Source of the DNA: Okapia johnstoni
Lineage: Eukaryota > Chordata > Mammalia > Artiodactyla > Giraffidae
Assembly (NCBI GenBank): GCA_024291935.2
Contig: CM044322.1
Location: 25,171,405 to 25,235,404, forward strand
Direction of reading: 5' to 3'
DNA: 64,000 nt
Made by a program: the position numbers and the translations under genes. This document shows, in pieces, positions 54,298 to 64,000 of the stretch; position 1 is the first letter of the stretch, and each line of letters begins with the position of its first letter. The notes under the pieces were generated by a model, which saw only the letters and a list, made by a program, of their open reading frames with translations, did not search any database and had not been told where the DNA came from.

Positions 54298-54592
54298 TTT
54301 GTTGTTCAGTTGCTCAGTTTTGTCTGACTCTTTGCAACCCCATGGAATGCATCATGTCAGGCTTCCCCATCCTTCACTGCTTCGCAGAGTTTGTGTTGAG
54401 TGGGTGATGCCATCCAACCATCTCATCCTCTGTTGGCCCCTTCTCCTGCCCTCAATCTTTCCCAGCATCAGGGTCTTTTCCAGTGAGTTGGCTCTTTTCA
54501 TCAGGTGGCCAAAGTATCGGAGCTTCAGCTTCAGCATCAGTCCTTCAGTGAATATTCAGGGTTGATTTCCTTTAGGATTGACTGGTTTGTTT
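54298..54592 (-). mobile_element. BovB 3' fragment
   Basis: Antisense copy: ttgttgttcagttgctcagt to ccttcagtgaatattcaggg. The minus frame gives MLKLKLRYFGHLMKRANSLE. Confidence 0.94.
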
Positions 54593-55559
54593 TTATTAAG
54601 GTGACAGATTTAATGATCATTGCTTCAGAAGGAATCTCTTTTGGACCCTTTGGACCCAGCATTGTGGTACTGACTGCCTTGCATGGCTGCTTCCTCAGAG
54701 ACTAGAGTGGCCTGAGAGTGAGAACTTGGTATTCGCCAGCATTCCTGGCTTCCCCAGCCCCACACCTGACACAGTGAGTCCTAGGGGCTGGGTCGAGTGA
54801 ATTCACTTTGCTGTGAAGTCAACAGGACAGGAGCTATACCTTAATTACCTGTCCGCACAAGGCACAGTCCCCTCACACCCAGGAGGTCCCTTGGATCGAA
54901 TTACACTGTTTTCATGTCTTCACCTAAATGTAGAATGTTTGTCTCTGAATTAGATCAACCTCAAGGGCCACCCAGTGTGCATGATTCTAGCTGGTTTCCT
55001 ACCAATTTGCTCCTTCTCATACACAGGGGCTTGAGCCATCCTGATTTACAAGATTATTCGCCTTGGAGCCCAGGAGAGGGAGGCAGAGTACATCAGAAGG
55101 GTGCTTACCAGGGAGCAGCATTGTCGGGCATCTGTCTGGGTCTCTGTTGTTTTCAATCAGACCCCTTGAGGGCAACTGCCCTGGGAAGCAAGGTCAGCGG
55201 CTCCCAAGCTCCTCCCCCTCCTCCCCTACTCTCCCCCTCTTCCTCCTCACTTTCTTACTTCCGCCTTTGTACCCCTTGCAGCCCCTTTCTCCTGCTTTTC
55301 TCTCCCTCATCCCTCCTTTTCCTTTCCTCCGTCTGATGCTCCCTCGACACACCTGAGCTGCTGTCCCTGTAAGAGGTTGCTCAGGACTAGGAAAGAAAAC
55401 AGTGTCAGAAACGAGAAAGGATATAACTGAGGACCATCTTTCTAGGAACAGTGATGGGGCAAGAGGTTGGGTGGGGCGGGACCCAAGTACCCTTTGAATC
55501 TCATGCTCTTTGCTTGGGCTTCCCCTTAGTCCTGGCTTCTGTGTGCTTTTAATAGCAGC
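54593..55559. other. Unrecognised DNA
   Basis: No named repeat. 55195-55345 is a pyrimidine-rich (CTCC/TTCCT) tract; the 140-codon frame at 54914-55336 reads through it into poly-Ser/Pro and is not credible. Confidence 0.4.
55195..55345. repeat. Pyrimidine-rich low-complexity tract
   Basis: About 150 bp almost entirely of C and T, with cctccccctcctcccctact as its most extreme part. Confidence 0.85.
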
Positions 55560-55745
55560 AGCCCTGAGTTCACAACACTTCCTAGATGCTGAGTCCTAGG
55601 GTAATTGATGTGTGAAGCTTATCTCACAGTCCTGCCAAGGACTCCAAGAGGTAGAAGCCTAAGCTTAGACCTGTGATACACCTGTGGCCACACAGCTGGA
55701 GAGCAGTGGAACCAGGATCAGAACCCTGGAAGTCCCCGTGTAGAC
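55560..55745 (-). mobile_element. MIR SINE
   Basis: Antisense MIR: ctgtggccacacagctggag, then ggaaccaggatcagaaccct. Confidence 0.7.
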
Positions 55746-55938
55746 CAGTGTCACCTGCAGCTGTCAGGCACTTGAAGTATGGCAGGGTGCAACTGAGATG
55801 AGATTTTGAAGAGTTAGACTAACCAAAGGATGTAGAATATCGCATTAATACTTGTTCTTACTGATTACTTGCTGGTAGGATCATTTTGGGGCTATAGTGG
55901 GTCAAGTAAAATCTATTAATTTCTTATTTTCTTTTTTA

Positions 55939-56182
55939 CTTTCTTTAATGGACTGTTGTTGTTTAGTCGCTAAATTGTGTCTGACTCTTTTGTGATCTCA
56001 TGGACTGTAGTCCTCCAGGCTTCTCTGTTTATGGGATTTTCCGGGTAACAATATGGGAGTGGGCCACCATTTCCTTCTCCAGGGGATCTTCCTGACCCAG
56101 GGATCGAATCTATGTCTCCTGCGTTGACGCGAAGATTCTTTACCACTGAGACCCCAGGGAAGCCCCCCCCCCCGCTTTCTTT
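55939..56182 (-). mobile_element. Bov-tA SINE
   Basis: Antisense copy, gttgtttagtcgctaaattg to gagaccccagggaagcccc, followed by a C run. ctttcttt occurs at 55939-55946 and 56175-56182, the likely TSD. Confidence 0.92.
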
Positions 56183-58329
56183 TTTTTTGGTGGAATAACA
56201 AATAACTAATTACTTTTGTTTTTCTGCAATCAATTATATTGTGATTACATACATATTTGATGTGCAAATTCAGTATTGAAATCGCAAATGCTACTCAAGA
56301 GGCCAGGATTTTGTTCTAAGCCAATGAAGTGTAACTGTAACTTTTCTACTAGAAAGTAAGCTCCATGAGATATTCTTTGTCTGAGTTAGTCTTCTGTATT
56401 GTTTTAAATAAAAATACATTAAATGAATGAATGTCAACTTCCAACAGTCTATTCTAAAAGGAAAAATGGCAGACAACAAAGACTCACTGTCTAAGAAAAA
56501 CCCAAGTTCCTTCCTCTGCTCTAGGAACAAGCATCTTTCATGATGCTACCTTGAGACATTTTAGCTCAGAATTTCTAGTCCATGAGAAGATGGTACCATG
56601 CTTGACATCCATATAGTTGGTTAATTGTATGATTAATTTTTAAACCCATTCTTTAATGAACTACCAGTTAACTGAAAATCACAATCGCATATAGGCTTGC
56701 CTTGTAGTTCTACTGGAGGGTACTGGTCTAAACCTTGGGTTTCAGTCACCACCTTACACCTTACCCTCCTCCATCATCCCAACTCCACCCAGAGCTAGAC
56801 TTAAAGCTTCTCCAAGGTGCAACCCAGGGCTCACCCACCTTCTGGTTTTCCCTGGCGCCTTAGATGGGTTGGGGTACAGACTAGGTTTTGGTTTTTGTTT
56901 CTGTTTGCTTTTTATTTTAAAAGCATCTCAAATTCTCTGGAGGTTGCAAAACTTGTGTAGATAGTGATAGGCACCCTTCACCTAGCTTCCCTGGGGTCAC
57001 ATCCATAGATGACAGAGGAGGTTTTAAACAAATGTGTGTTGATTGACTCAAGCATGCATTAAGTGGGTGTTGTTCTTGTCTACCTTTAGAGGAATGCCAG
57101 ACTTCTGGAGTTGAAACCTGGATGTGGAGGATTATTTCAGTGATACTTTGGAAGTCCCTCTGGCCCCAGTAATATGCCAAGATGACCCTCTGGTGTCACT
57201 GTGGTGGCCAGAGTGGTATAGACATAGGTGATATAGTGATATAGACATGGTGTAGACGCAGACACAGTGTGGCCTAGAGAGAAATGGAGAGGCTTGGGGT
57301 GGACTGCCTAGTACTGTCTTCACCATCGTGACCCATGACCATTGCACTTCATTCCCCAGGCCTCACTCTCCTCATCTCTAAATGAAGCCGATGACCTTGG
57401 CTGGTGATTTGGGTAAACCAAGAGAGTGCAGGCAAATTGCAAAGTCATATGCATTCTATGGGTGGGGGTTGCAGATAGGGGAGTGAGTGACAGCTTCCCT
57501 AGCTGGCCGGCCCCTGAGATCCCCATTCAGATCTTCAGTTCCTGTTTTCTTAAGATCAGAGAAGGGTCTTTACTTGGCAGGGATGGATCTGCTGTCTGCT
57601 GCCAAGAACAGATGCAGCCAGTACCCTGCACCTGCCAAGGCTGGCACTGCTTTTCCCCACAGGGCCTCAAACACAGATGGGCGGGTGACCTTGGCATTGA
57701 GGCACATGCTTCTCGGTAGCTGCAGGAGGTCAGGCGTGGTGGGGAACATGGTCACCTGCCTGTCCCCTCCTGCACAGGAGCTGTGCATAGCTGGTCCCCA
57801 AGGCAGCAAGGAAGGAAACCATGGAAACCATGGAGACAGGGCAGGAGGCTCCTCTCGCTTGGCTTCTGAGCAGCCACTCTCCCAGGACTGCCACACTTGC
57901 AAGTCTCTGGGGGCCTCCTCCTGCCCCCAGCATCATTATCCCAGGGCATTCATTCCCCACTGTGATTCCTTGCAGAGAAAATGACTCGTTTGAGAGCCCA
58001 GTTTTAAGCTGCTAAGTGGTGGTTCCAGGCACCGAGAAACCCGCTGCCCTTCAGGTATTCAGTTTAGGCAAGTGAGATAGTATCATCTTTCAGGGCATTC
58101 TGGACTTCACATCCACTTCCTTGGGTACCTGCATGGCCTTTCCTGGGGGAACTGGGATCATCTGAAAGCGTTATTTAAACCAGGGTGGTTTCCAGCAAGT
58201 GGCCTCTGATTTCCCTAAACCAGGGGGGCAGACTTGCTGTGTTTGGGAGATGGTCAGTAAAGAACCAGGGCTTTGGAGCTTCTGCTGTGGATCCCCGAGA
58301 TATAAAATGGGTGAGAAGCCATAAAGAGG
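56183..58329. other. 2.1 kb without recognised repeat
   Basis: Repeat-poor; only a weak sense MIR trace near 57320-57400 and a small degenerate repeat at 57212-57262. The segment 57426-57984 is GC-richer and has the frames listed next. Confidence 0.4.
57426..57984. other. GC-richer segment with frames open on both strands
   Basis: A 165-codon frame on plus (57487-57984) and a 110-codon frame on minus (57570-57902) overlap outside repeats. Neither shows a known domain, signal peptide or clear splice sites. The minus frame has a plausible-looking C-terminal part (LWGKAVPALAGAGYWLHLF). GC-rich DNA opens frames by chance because stop codons are AT-rich, so this is weak. Confidence 0.12.
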
Positions 58330-58920
58330 AGCCAGTTCCTCCCCACTTTATAATCCTAGCTGCCAAAAATCTGTCTTTGACCAGTCCATTCTGCTCTTCC
58401 TTTATCCTTCGTGGCCAAACTCCTCAAAAGATTTGCCTCATTTCTTCACTGTCCACTCTCCAACCCCTTCCAGGGGGGTCTTGTCCCCACTGTCAAGGAC
58501 ACTGATAGCCTTTATTTTGCCCAGTTCCATGGTTGGCCCTCCCTGTGCTCTCTTAGCAACCTGTGATCATGTCCTCCTTGAAATACTTTCTTTTCCGGTT
58601 TATGTGACACCAGACTGTTCTGTGTTTTTTGTGTTTTCCTGACCATCCTCACTACTTCTTCCCAGTCTTCTTTGCAGGCTCCTCCTCTTCCGTTTGAATT
58701 TTGAATGTTGAACCATCCAGGGTCCCTGTTGTTCAATTTCTCCACTGTTGCTACTCTCTCCCCAGGTAATCTCATCCAATCTTGTGGCTTTAAGTGCTGT
58801 GCCCTTGCTGATGACATCCAAATCTTTAAGTGCAGCCATAGCCTGCCTGCTTCGATTCCATACTCAATTACATGGTTGACATCTGTGCTTTGATTTCTAA
58901 TAAGCATCTCAAACAGCAAG
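58330..58920 (+). mobile_element. L2 LINE, reverse-transcriptase part
   Basis: Sense L2: the plus frame at 58705-58893 reads NLIQSCGFKCCALADDIQIF, the L2 motif C neighbourhood with ADD, and tctaataagcatctcaaaca follows as expected. The copy is broken by many shifts. Confidence 0.78.
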
Positions 58921-59095
58921 TCTCAAGTGAGATACTTGTTCCCCTGAAAATTCTCTTCCTCAATAGTCTCTATTCATCCATTTATTCAACAAATATTTCT
59001 TCAGCATATTCCATATGCTAGGGACTGTTCTAGGTGCCTGAGATATGGCAGGAAGCAAAAAACAAATTCCTCCCCTTATGGGGTTTATATTCTAG

Positions 59096-59313
59096 TTAGG
59101 GGCTATTATGGGCTTCCTGGATAGCTCAGTTGGTTAAAAAATCTGCCTGCAATGCAGGAGGCCCTGGTTTGATCCCTGGATTGGGAAGATCCCCTGGAGA
59201 AGGGAAAGGCTACCCACTCCAGTATTCTGGCCTGGAGAATTCCATGGACTATATAGTCCATGGGGTTGCAAAGAGTTGGACATGACTGAGTGACTTTCAT
59301 TAGGGGGTATTAT
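59096..59313 (+). mobile_element. Bov-tA SINE
   Basis: 59110-59299 is a sense copy (gggcttcctggatagctcag to gactgagtgactttca). The TSD is ttaggggctattat (59096-59109) and ttagggggtattat (59300-59313), one mismatch. Confidence 0.95.
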
Positions 59314-59812
59314 GGATTGAACTGTGTCCCTGAAAAATTCATATGTAGAAGTTCTAATCCCCAGTACCTCAGAATGAGAACTTATTTGGAAATCATTTTG
59401 TAGATATAATTAGTTAAGTTAAAATGAGGTCTTACTGGAATAATGTGGGCCTCTGATGCAATAGTGCTGATGTCCTTATAAAAAGAGGAGATAAATAAAA
59501 TTTAAAATATACGATGTTTAAAAAAAAGAGGAGAGTTGGACACAGATGAGCCTGGAGGGAGAACAACATCATGTGAAGATGAAGGTAGAGATCAGGATGC
59601 TATTTCTGCAAGCCAAGGAACACCGAAGATTGCCAGGAAACCATCAGGAGACAGGGGAGAGGCAAGGAGTAGGTTCCCTCTCACAGCCCTCAGAAGGAAG
59701 CAACCCTCTTGATACCTTTATCTTGAACTTCCAGTCTCCAGGACTGTGAGGCAACACGTTTCCACTCACCTTGTGTATCTTTGTTACAGCAGCTTGAGCA
59801 AACTCGTACAAA
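59306..59812 (+). mobile_element. MLT1A-like (ERVL-MaLR) solo LTR
   Basis: Sense LTR: ttatggattgaactgtgtcc, ccccagtacctcagaatgag, tgtgaagatgaaggtagaga, ctcacagccctcagaaggaa, then the end near gagcaaactcgtacaaa. A 32-bp insertion sits at 59491-59522. No retroviral genes adjoin it. Confidence 0.8.
59480..59533. mobile_element. 32-bp insertion with 11-bp TSD
   Basis: aaaaagaggag flanks (59480-59490 and 59523-59533) an A/T-rich 32-mer that starts ataaataaaatttaaaat. The LTR reads through when the insert and one repeat are left out. It looks like the tail end of a retroelement. Confidence 0.7.
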
Positions 59813-60079
59813 GTGGACAAGACAAACATTACAAACAAACTTAAGCATCCAGGATGTCAAACAGGGGTGTACATTATGGAGAAAAACAATTCAAGGGAGT
59901 TGCAAAGCACTGAGAGGGGAAGAGGTGGTTCTTTTATAGATGGTGGTCAGAGAAAGCCTCCTTGATGGAGTGACTCTGGACTGGGGACCCAGGGGAGGAA
60001 AAGGAGTGAGCCATGTGGATATTCACAAGAACAGTATTCAAGTAAGAAGGAATAGAAAGCTCAGAGACCCTAAGCTGTC

Positions 60080-60660
60080 CACTGAGGCTCAAGCCCAGAT
60101 TCTTGGAGGCATCCTGACTCCTTCCACATCCAGCCCTAACATCAGTCTTGTTTGCCTTGTGTTCAAAATATACCCACATATTTAGCTCTTCCCCCTGATG
60201 TCACCTGTTCTAGGCCACACTCACCTTTTGCATGATTATTACATAAACCTCATCATTTGTCTTCTGGCTTCCATTCTTTCACACTCACACCCACAGCCTA
60301 TTCTCCACGCAGAAACCAGAGTGACCCTGTCTAAGAGTATATCTGATCATGTCTCTCCTCTGCTCACCAGCTCTGAAGTCTTTCTGTCTCCCACTGAGTA
60401 ACAGCCAGGCCTTACCTGGTCCAGCTCTGAGTGCATCACCCATCATGCTTCTCCCCACCCCTCTCCTCCAGCCCCCTTAGCTGACGTGCCAGGCAGTGAA
60501 CACGGCAAGTTGGCTCCTCCCTCCAGTTCCCTGCACCGTTCCCTCTCCTCAGAACATCTCCTCAGCACTTCATGGGGCTTCATTCTTTGCATCATTCAAA
60601 CCTAGACTCACCTGCTACCTGGTCAGTTCTCCACGCTCAGGTTTCACACGATGTCAGTCT
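60080..60660 (+). mobile_element. L2 LINE 3' region
   Basis: Sense L2: aaaccagagtgaccctgtct, tctgatcatgtctctcctct, ggccttacctggtccagctc, then agactcacctgctacctggt, in order. Confidence 0.78.
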
Positions 60661-60758
60661 TCTCTTGGAGGACAGATGACTAGGACACGTGCCCTACCTA
60701 CGCTATACACCACCAGATAAATAGTTTCATGTCGGCTCTACATGGGATTTGAGCATTT

Positions 60759-61087
60759 TGGACTGCATTGTCTTTTAAAAAATATTAATTTATTTATTTT
60801 TGGCTGCATCGAGTCTTAGTGGCAGCGCGTGGGATCTTTTGTTGCAGCACGTGGGCTCTGCGTTGTGGTGCGCGGGCTCCAGGGTGCGTGGGCTCTGTAC
60901 TTGAGGCACACAGGCTCTCTAGTTGTGGTGTGCAGGCTCAGTAGTTGCAGCATGTGGGCTTAGTTGCCCCTCAGCACCTGAGACCTTAGTTTCCTAACTA
61001 GGGATCGAACCTGTGTCCCCTGCATTGGAAGGGTGGATTCTAAACCGCTGGACCACCAGGGAAGTCCCCTGGACTGCTTTGTCTTTT
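60759..61087 (-). mobile_element. CHR-type SINE, long form
   Basis: The element is 60777-61069: ggctgcatcgagtcttagtg, tgcagcatgtgggcttagtt, agggatcgaacctgtgtccc and gaccaccagggaagtcccc. The 18-bp TSD is tggactgcattgtctttt (60759-60776) and tggactgctttgtctttt (61070-61087), one mismatch. Confidence 0.96.
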
Positions 61088-61134
61088 GGATTAAAATATA
61101 ATGACCGACAATAGTTAATAATTTCTAATTCATA

Positions 61135-61240
61135 AAATGATCCTGGCACGTAGGCAGCTCCCATTTTATAGATGAGGAAACCGAGGCCCAGAGTGGTTAA
61201 GAAGCTTGTGTCAAGCCACATCGCTGATAAATGCCAAAAA
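61135..61240 (-). mobile_element. MIR SINE fragment
   Basis: ccattttatagatgaggaaa then cgaggcccagagtggttaag, a strongly conserved antisense MIR core. Confidence 0.85.
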
Positions 61241-61509
61241 TGTAGGTAAAACCTTGGTTTATTTGATGCCAAAGAAAATTCCACTTTGCTAAGTGGATTA
61301 ATGTTCCCGTTCATTTGTCACTCATGTCCGAGACTCCAGTATATTTAGTCTAGAAAAAGGAAGGCTGAAAAGTCAAATAATTATATTCTTGGTTTTTTAA
61401 GCAGAAGGAATATTCCAGATACCATCTGTTCCTGGTCTCTCTTCTCATGAGAGGAAATGATAACTGTGAGTGAATGAGTAAGGCATTAAATATTAGCAGA
61501 GAGCATTGA

Positions 61510-61745
61510 CAAGGGCTGATAATACCTCATAATTATGGAGGGTGCCCTAGGAGCCTGGCTGTGTGCTCAGTCTGTCTACACCTCGCCTAACCTTATGACA
61601 GCTCTGCTGATTTGATTCTCACTTTATAGATGACGAGACTTAGGCTCAGAAGTGAAGTCGCACACCTGTGTTTATACAGTTTGGATGTGCTATAGCCGGG
61701 GTTTAAATCCAGAGGTTCTGACTCCCAGTTTACTAATGATGAAGT
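61510..61745 (-). mobile_element. MIR SINE
   Basis: Antisense MIR: ctttatagatgacgagactt, then gccggggtttaaatccagag. Confidence 0.75.
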
Positions 61746-62154
61746 GGTGGACTCTGGGCCACCATCCGTGAACACTTGTTACTGTCTGCGATAAGTGAGA
61801 TCTGCTCAAAGGCAGGGGGATGGGTGATATGACCTCTTAAGATTACTTTCTCTCGGGGGAGTTCCATTTTCCTTGACAAGGAGTTTCTTTGAGAGACAAA
61901 AGGCACAGGGCTTTGCCTGGTTCTTCTACCCTGATTTACTGGCATGGCCTCTATGCCTGCTTCCTCTAATCTTTATCTAAAATAGGCCATCCTGTCTCTC
62001 TTACAGGGTTGTGGCTTCTGTCTAAGCCATTCACAATACTCAATCATGGAGAAAAAGACTTCAGGTGTAACAATTTTCTAATTGTGATGATTGTAATGAG
62101 AACTAAAAATGGCAGTGCTGACTCAAACCTCATTATAGATTTGAGTAGACTTGA
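61746..62154. other. Unrecognised DNA
   Basis: Nothing recognised. Confidence 0.4.
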
Positions 62155-62440
62155 AGAATGATGTATTTTGTGGATCATTTGTCTGTTGCCACAAACCAGC
62201 CCTAAACTGTGCTGAAACAGTGTTTGCTCAGCTCACTCAAGATGGGTACTTTAGGCTGGGCTCAGTCAGAAGGTTCCTCTGCTCTCTGCTAGACTCCCCA
62301 CTTGTCTGGGAGCTTGCTGGCTGGTGTCTGATCCGAGGTGCCTTGGCTGGAATGACAACTCAGGTCTTCTCCACTGTCTCTCACGTATGCCTCCAGGCCA
62401 GCTGGGCATGTCCGCATGGCCCAACAGAGTTGTAACAGTG
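62155..62440. mobile_element. Old LTR-like repeat, second copy
   Basis: tgctgaaacagtgtttgctc, aggctgggctcagtcagaag and tggaatgacaactcaggtct follow the same old LTR layout as 53402-53740. Family not resolved. Confidence 0.4.
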
Positions 62441-62478
62441 AGAAAACTTAAATGTAACAAACAGCAAGTGGAAGCATG

Positions 62479-62534
62479 CATGTGTTTTTTTAAAAAATTT
62501 ATTTAGTTTTGATTGGAGGATAATTGTCCATGTG
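62479..62534 (-). mobile_element. Ultra-short L1 3' end insertion
   Basis: ttttgattggaggataattg is the complement of the last bases of the artiodactyl L1 (compare 10570-10592), preceded by the T run of an inverted poly(A). catgtg flanks it at 62479-62484 and 62529-62534. Confidence 0.7.
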
Positions 62535-63454
62535 ATTTTGAAGTCTCTCTTTTCTTCATCTTTGCTAACACCACTTAAGCCATGGCAAGTCATAGGGCTG
62601 AGTGTGGAATCAGAATCAGACTAATTCCACATGTATGGTGTGGGAGGACCACAGATACAGCCCAGAGGGCTTGGGTTTATGGAGGTGAATAATTGGGGTC
62701 ACTAATACAATCAACCTACCACATTTCATGGCTGCACATGGATACATTCTCAATATGGACTTGAATGACCCTCCCAGTCATCTTCACATGCCTTGGTTTC
62801 TAGACCAAGACACATTCTAATTCTCTGATTCAAGGAACATGTATCCACTGGGTATCTTGTGCATTTTCATTTTGGCTTATTTGGGAATAATTTCGGAGCA
62901 TGGCTTCCAAAGTTATGGCATAACAGAACTGTTATGGGTTAATCAGAGTGAATGAGGCATACACAAAGGGGGAAATATAATATTTTCATAAATAGCACAA
63001 TTTGAGAGGTAAAAGGCAAAAACCGCTGAAGAAGCTGCCAATAAATTAAAATTTTACATCCCCGTACAAAGTACATCCCTGTACAATGTACTTTGTACAT
63101 TACTTTTGAAATGTACAGAGATGTGAGGATGCTTCAAGTACTTTTATGTAATTAAAAGGAGTGCAGCTGTCAACGCTCTTAGTCCAGGAGTCAAGATTGA
63201 GTGCCCATAGAGGGAAGGCAGGCATAATCCCCAGTGTCTTGAGGTTCCCTGATCCACTATGCAGCCTATGATCTTAGCATAACAGTAAGATTCACTGGCT
63301 TGAGTGCCCAGAAGGCAGATCCTGAGCCTAAGGCTCTGATAGTCTTTCCTGAAGATGAAGAGGACCACACTCTTCCTCAGCCTCAAAGTTGGATGACTTA
63401 TGGGGTTCTCAGTTGCCATCACCAGAGGGAGCCTGGTTTTATTTGAAGAAACTG
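62535..63454. other. 0.9 kb of unrecognised DNA
   Basis: No named repeat. A short palindromic stretch, aatgtactttgtacatt, lies near 63085-63101. Confidence 0.4.
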
Positions 63455-63570
63455 AATTGGAATCAGAACATCTGGATATTGCCCTCAGTACTTGCATTGA
63501 CTTACTGTGTGTCTTTGGGAAAGTCACTTTCCTTCTCTGGGCTCTAGTTATCACCTATGAAATTAAGGTT
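63455..63570 (+). mobile_element. MIR SINE fragment
   Basis: gtctttgggaaagtcacttt then ccttctctgggctctagtta, sense core. Confidence 0.75.
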
Positions 63571-63659
63571 TTTGGCTAAGGACTTCCACTTGCCATTCTG
63601 TGTATCTAAAAGTTCAAGTGTCCGTTTTTAAATCAGGGTATAGAATCTGAATGTAAGAA

Positions 63660-63775
63660 CCCTCAATTTGTTAATATATTTAATGAGTGTCCACCACATG
63701 CTGGGAACTGTTTTAGGTACTTCAGATTGGACAGCAATAAGGAAATTCTTGCTGTCAAGGAGCTTCTTTCTCAAA
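63660..63775 (-). mobile_element. L2 3' end fragment
   Basis: gagtgtccaccacatgctgg, then ttgctgtcaaggagcttctt, antisense L2. Confidence 0.75.
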
Positions 63776-63862
63776 GGGATTTTATCTTCCTCTTTCTCCT
63801 GCTTCTCCTTTGCTTCCTCCCTCTTCTCCTCTTGTTTCTTTCTTCCTCCTCATCTATAAAAC
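63776..63862. repeat. Pyrimidine-rich low-complexity tract
   Basis: tcttcctctttctcctgctt and similar words over some 85 bp. Confidence 0.85.
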
Positions 63863-64000
63863 AGTGATTAGGCATTTATATCCTACCAGACAATGTGCTA
63901 GGTCCTCCTTTTACATGTACCATCTTAATTAATCATGATAACCTTGTAAGGACTAGTATTTCCACCATGCTGGTGTACTTTCCATTCATACCCACGCCCT
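63863..64000 (-). mobile_element. MIR SINE, cut by the window edge
   Basis: gacaatgtgctaggtcctcc then ttaattaatcatgataacct: the end-proximal part of an antisense MIR. The rest lies outside the window. Confidence 0.6.

Larger units (their letters stand above)
58965..60060 (-). mobile_element. L2 LINE 3' region, split
   Basis: Antisense L2 at 58965-59095 (ttcaacaaatatttcttcag, ggactgttctaggtgcctga) and at about 59830-60060 (ggtggtcagagaaagcctcc, gagccatgtggatattcaca). A Bov-tA and an LTR lie between. Confidence 0.78.

Noticed and set aside
54914..55336. 140-codon frame as a secreted Ser/Pro-rich protein
   Set aside because: The C-terminal half is a translated pyrimidine-rich tract, with no signal peptide and no start context.

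Overview
This window is nuclear DNA of a ruminant, most likely a bovid. The basis is repeat content: BovB (an RTE-type LINE), the SINEs built on it (Bov-tA and BOV-A2), the CHR-type tRNA-Glu SINEs shared by whales, hippos and ruminants, and an artiodactyl L1 3' end. Older mammal-wide layers are also present: MIR, L2, L1M, MLT1-like MaLR LTRs and hAT-type DNA transposons. Species and chromosome cannot be read from the sequence alone.

I recognise no protein-coding gene, RNA gene or CRISPR array. Almost all longer open reading frames are LINE reverse-transcriptase remnants or chance frames across SINEs. The three frames that lie outside recognised repeats (56-496 minus, 57426-57984 on both strands, about 46323-46549 plus) are listed as weak candidates only. 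The window is best read as intergenic or large-intron DNA.

Layout. 1-8 kb: BovB, dimeric Bov-tA, BOV-A2, an antisense L1 ORF1 segment and two copies of one hAT-like MITE. 8-10.3 kb: no recognised repeat. 10.3-13.1 kb: two L1 3' ends around a 0.73-kb BovB fragment. 13.8-15.8 kb: MER5-like and L2 copies with two Bov-tA insertions. 16-20 kb: an old antisense L1 split by a CHR SINE and by a 1.7-kb BovB that keeps its reverse-transcriptase motifs. 20-21 kb: GC-richer unique DNA. 21-24.2 kb: SINEs, L1, L2 and a BovB split by a BOV-A2. 24.2-30 kb: mostly unique, with MIR, L2, one LTR and a repeat-free AT-rich island at 29.1-29.9 kb. 30-32 kb: nested SINE and BovB insertions. 33.4-36.2 kb: two L1 ORF1 remnants. 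37-38.8 kb: one LTR carrying or bordered by three later insertions. 39-49 kb: MIR, L2, CHR and Bov-tA with unique stretches. 50.5-52.2 kb: an L1 whose 5' half is inverted (twin priming). 53-64 kb: L2, BovB, an MLT1A-like LTR, CHR and MIR, with a 2.1-kb unique block at 56.2-58.3 kb.

Nothing here works together as a pathway. The readable biology is insertion history: clear target-site duplications (TSDs) date insertions relative to one another, and nesting gives the order L2/MIR, then L1M/MLT1/hAT, then CHR, then BovB, then Bov-tA, then BOV-A2. Family names come from recall of consensus sequences, not from a database search. Most repeat edges are good to about 5-20 bases; edges with a stated TSD are exact.
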